From NCBI GenBank assembly GCA_009926195.1, contig RFPK01000098.1:1-7440 (forward strand): a stretch of 7,440 bases of DNA, in the 5' to 3' direction. The translations under genes were made by a program, and so were the position numbers. The notes beneath the pieces are model-generated. The model saw only the letters and a list, made by a program, of their open reading frames with translations, did not search any database and was not told where the DNA came from. The DNA is from Synechococcaceae bacterium WB4_1_0192. GTDB taxonomy: Bacteria; Cyanobacteriota; Cyanobacteriia; PCC-6307; Cyanobiaceae. Below are positions 6,943 to 7,440 of the stretch, in pieces (position 1 is the stretch's first letter; every line of letters begins with the position of its first letter).

Positions 6943-7104
6943 TCAGAAGATCGAGTAGATGAAGGGAGCGACCACGGATCCATGGGTAAAGACCAGAAGA
7001 GCGCCCATCAACACGATGGTGATGATCAACGGCGCCAGCCAGAACTTCTTGCGGACCCTCAGAAAATCCCAGACGTCTTTAGCAAGATCAAGAAAAGTTT
7101 CCAT
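6943..7104 (-). CDS. DUF5989 small membrane protein
   Basis: A 53-residue protein. An amphipathic start 'METFLDLAKDVWDFLRVRKK' leads to one membrane span ('FWLAPLIITIVLMGALLVFT', 21-40), and the chain ends 'HGSVVAPFIYSIF'. The pattern 'W-x-F-L-(K/R)-V-R-K-K-(F/Y)-W-L-x-P' and the ending '(Q/H)GS-(A/V)-V-A-P-F-I-Y-(T/S)-(L/I)-F' is the DUF5989 signature as I know it, at full length. Its function is unknown. The family is almost always found next to an SxtJ protein and a carbamoyltransferase, as seen here with SxtJ 8 nt upstream. The start at 7104 gives the usual family length; the frame continues 16 codons upstream into the SxtJ gene, which is not credible. The spacer is AT-rich and lacks a Shine-Dalgarno. 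G+C is 81 of 162 bases, far below the rest of the window. Confidence 0.9.
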   Translation of the reverse strand: METFLDLAKDVWDFLRVRKKFWLAPLIITIVLMGALLVFTHGSVVAPFIYSIF

Positions 7105-7112
7105 GAATAATA

Positions 7113-7440
7113 TCAGAAAATGCGAGTGAGATTCGAGGGGGAATCGTGACAATCCTCCCGATAGGTCGCAAGCGCAGAGTTTCTCTTTCGGCGGAGAGGA
7201 TCATGGCCCAGCAGCCGCATCAGCAGAGCGATCGGCTGCAAAACCACCACAAAGACCAGGCCGAGGATGAGATGGCCGTTGACCCAGCCCAGAGCGTGCC
7301 CGAGGGCCATCCAGGCACGGTAGGGCCAGAACAACAGCGCGGGGGCAAGCAGGCCAAGCCCCAGGCCTGGTAACGCAATCCAGAGTGTCCAGAGCCTGAA
7401 AGCGTGACCGTGCAGCGCTGGCAGCAACCAGCCGAGAATA
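7113..7440 (-). CDS. SxtJ-family membrane protein, C-terminal part (start outside window)
   Basis: The frame is open to the window edge, so the N-terminus is missing; about 108 residues are visible. Two membrane spans can be seen, one around 'LWIALPGLGLGLLAPALLFW' and one around 'LILGLVFVVVLQPIALLMRL'. Between them is 'PYRAWMALGHALGWVNG'. The block 'P-(L/Y)-x-x-W-x-x-L-(G)-x-x-L-G-x-V-x(3)-I-L-G-L-x-F', then 'P-I-(A/G)-L-L-x-R-L-L-G-x-D-P-L-x-R-K', is the SxtJ signature (named after a saxitoxin-cluster gene). The tail 'TYREDCHDSPSNLTRIF' fits the usual Tyr-Arg then 'R-x-F' ending. The role is unknown; homologues sit beside carbamoyltransferases in polysaccharide and natural-product clusters. 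The stop is 8 nt before the DUF5989 start, a typical operon spacing. A carbamoyltransferase would be expected beyond position 7440 (prediction). Confidence 0.85.
   Translation of the reverse strand, partial: ILGWLLPALHGHAFRLWTLWIALPGLGLGLLAPALLFWPYRAWMALGHALGWVNGHLILGLVFVVVLQPIALLMRLLGHDPLRRKRNSALATYREDCHDSPSNLTRIF

Overview
The window reads as a high-GC picocyanobacterial chromosome of the Synechococcus/Cyanobium type. The enolase matches from memory the 430-residue form of marine and freshwater Synechococcus from first to last residue. The neighbouring ABC1-family kinase, Clp-type ATPase start and HupE-like protein also fit that group. The organism is inferred from protein character only. 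The DNA is very GC-rich (48 of 60 bases in the eno stretch 1021-1080), which produces many long false open frames opposite the real genes.

Layout. At the left edge, on the minus strand, are the first 35 codons of a Clp/AAA+ chaperone. It lies immediately downstream of gloA (glyoxalase I, all four metal ligands present), with at most a few bases between them. gloA is divergent from eno (plus strand, 661-1953) across about 150 bp that contains a 6-bp dyad. eno converges with a long minus-strand block that runs, in transcription order, as follows: HupE/UreJ-like metal-transport protein (6562-5981), single-span membrane protein with a Pro/Ala-rich tail (5913-5425), small protein with a C-terminal predicted helix (5376-5041), ABC1 atypical kinase (5041-3371), three-span CBU_0592-like membrane protein (3359-3027), and membrane-anchored pentapeptide-repeat protein (3027-1978). 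Two junctions are one-base TGATG stop/start overlaps and one gap is 11 nt. The last four genes are therefore very probably one translationally coupled operon; the two upstream genes (gaps of 48 and 67 nt) may belong to it.

The right end (6563-7440) differs. About 380 bp hold the hupE leader, with a hairpin and a direct repeat, and a possible 54-codon membrane peptide. Beyond this lie a DUF5989 small protein and the C-terminal part of an SxtJ-type membrane protein, cut by the window edge. The DUF5989 gene is only 50% G+C (81 of 162 bases counted). SxtJ and DUF5989 usually travel with a carbamoyltransferase in surface-sugar or secondary-metabolite clusters, so this edge may be the border of an accessory region.

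Working together: eno and gloA are central carbon and methylglyoxal housekeeping genes. The ABC1 kinase operon is the least understood part. Its genes encode membrane or membrane-associated proteins around a kinase whose family controls isoprenoid quinone metabolism, so a membrane or thylakoid lipid/quinone role is a reasonable but untested inference. I found no transposase, CRISPR array, tRNA or rRNA.
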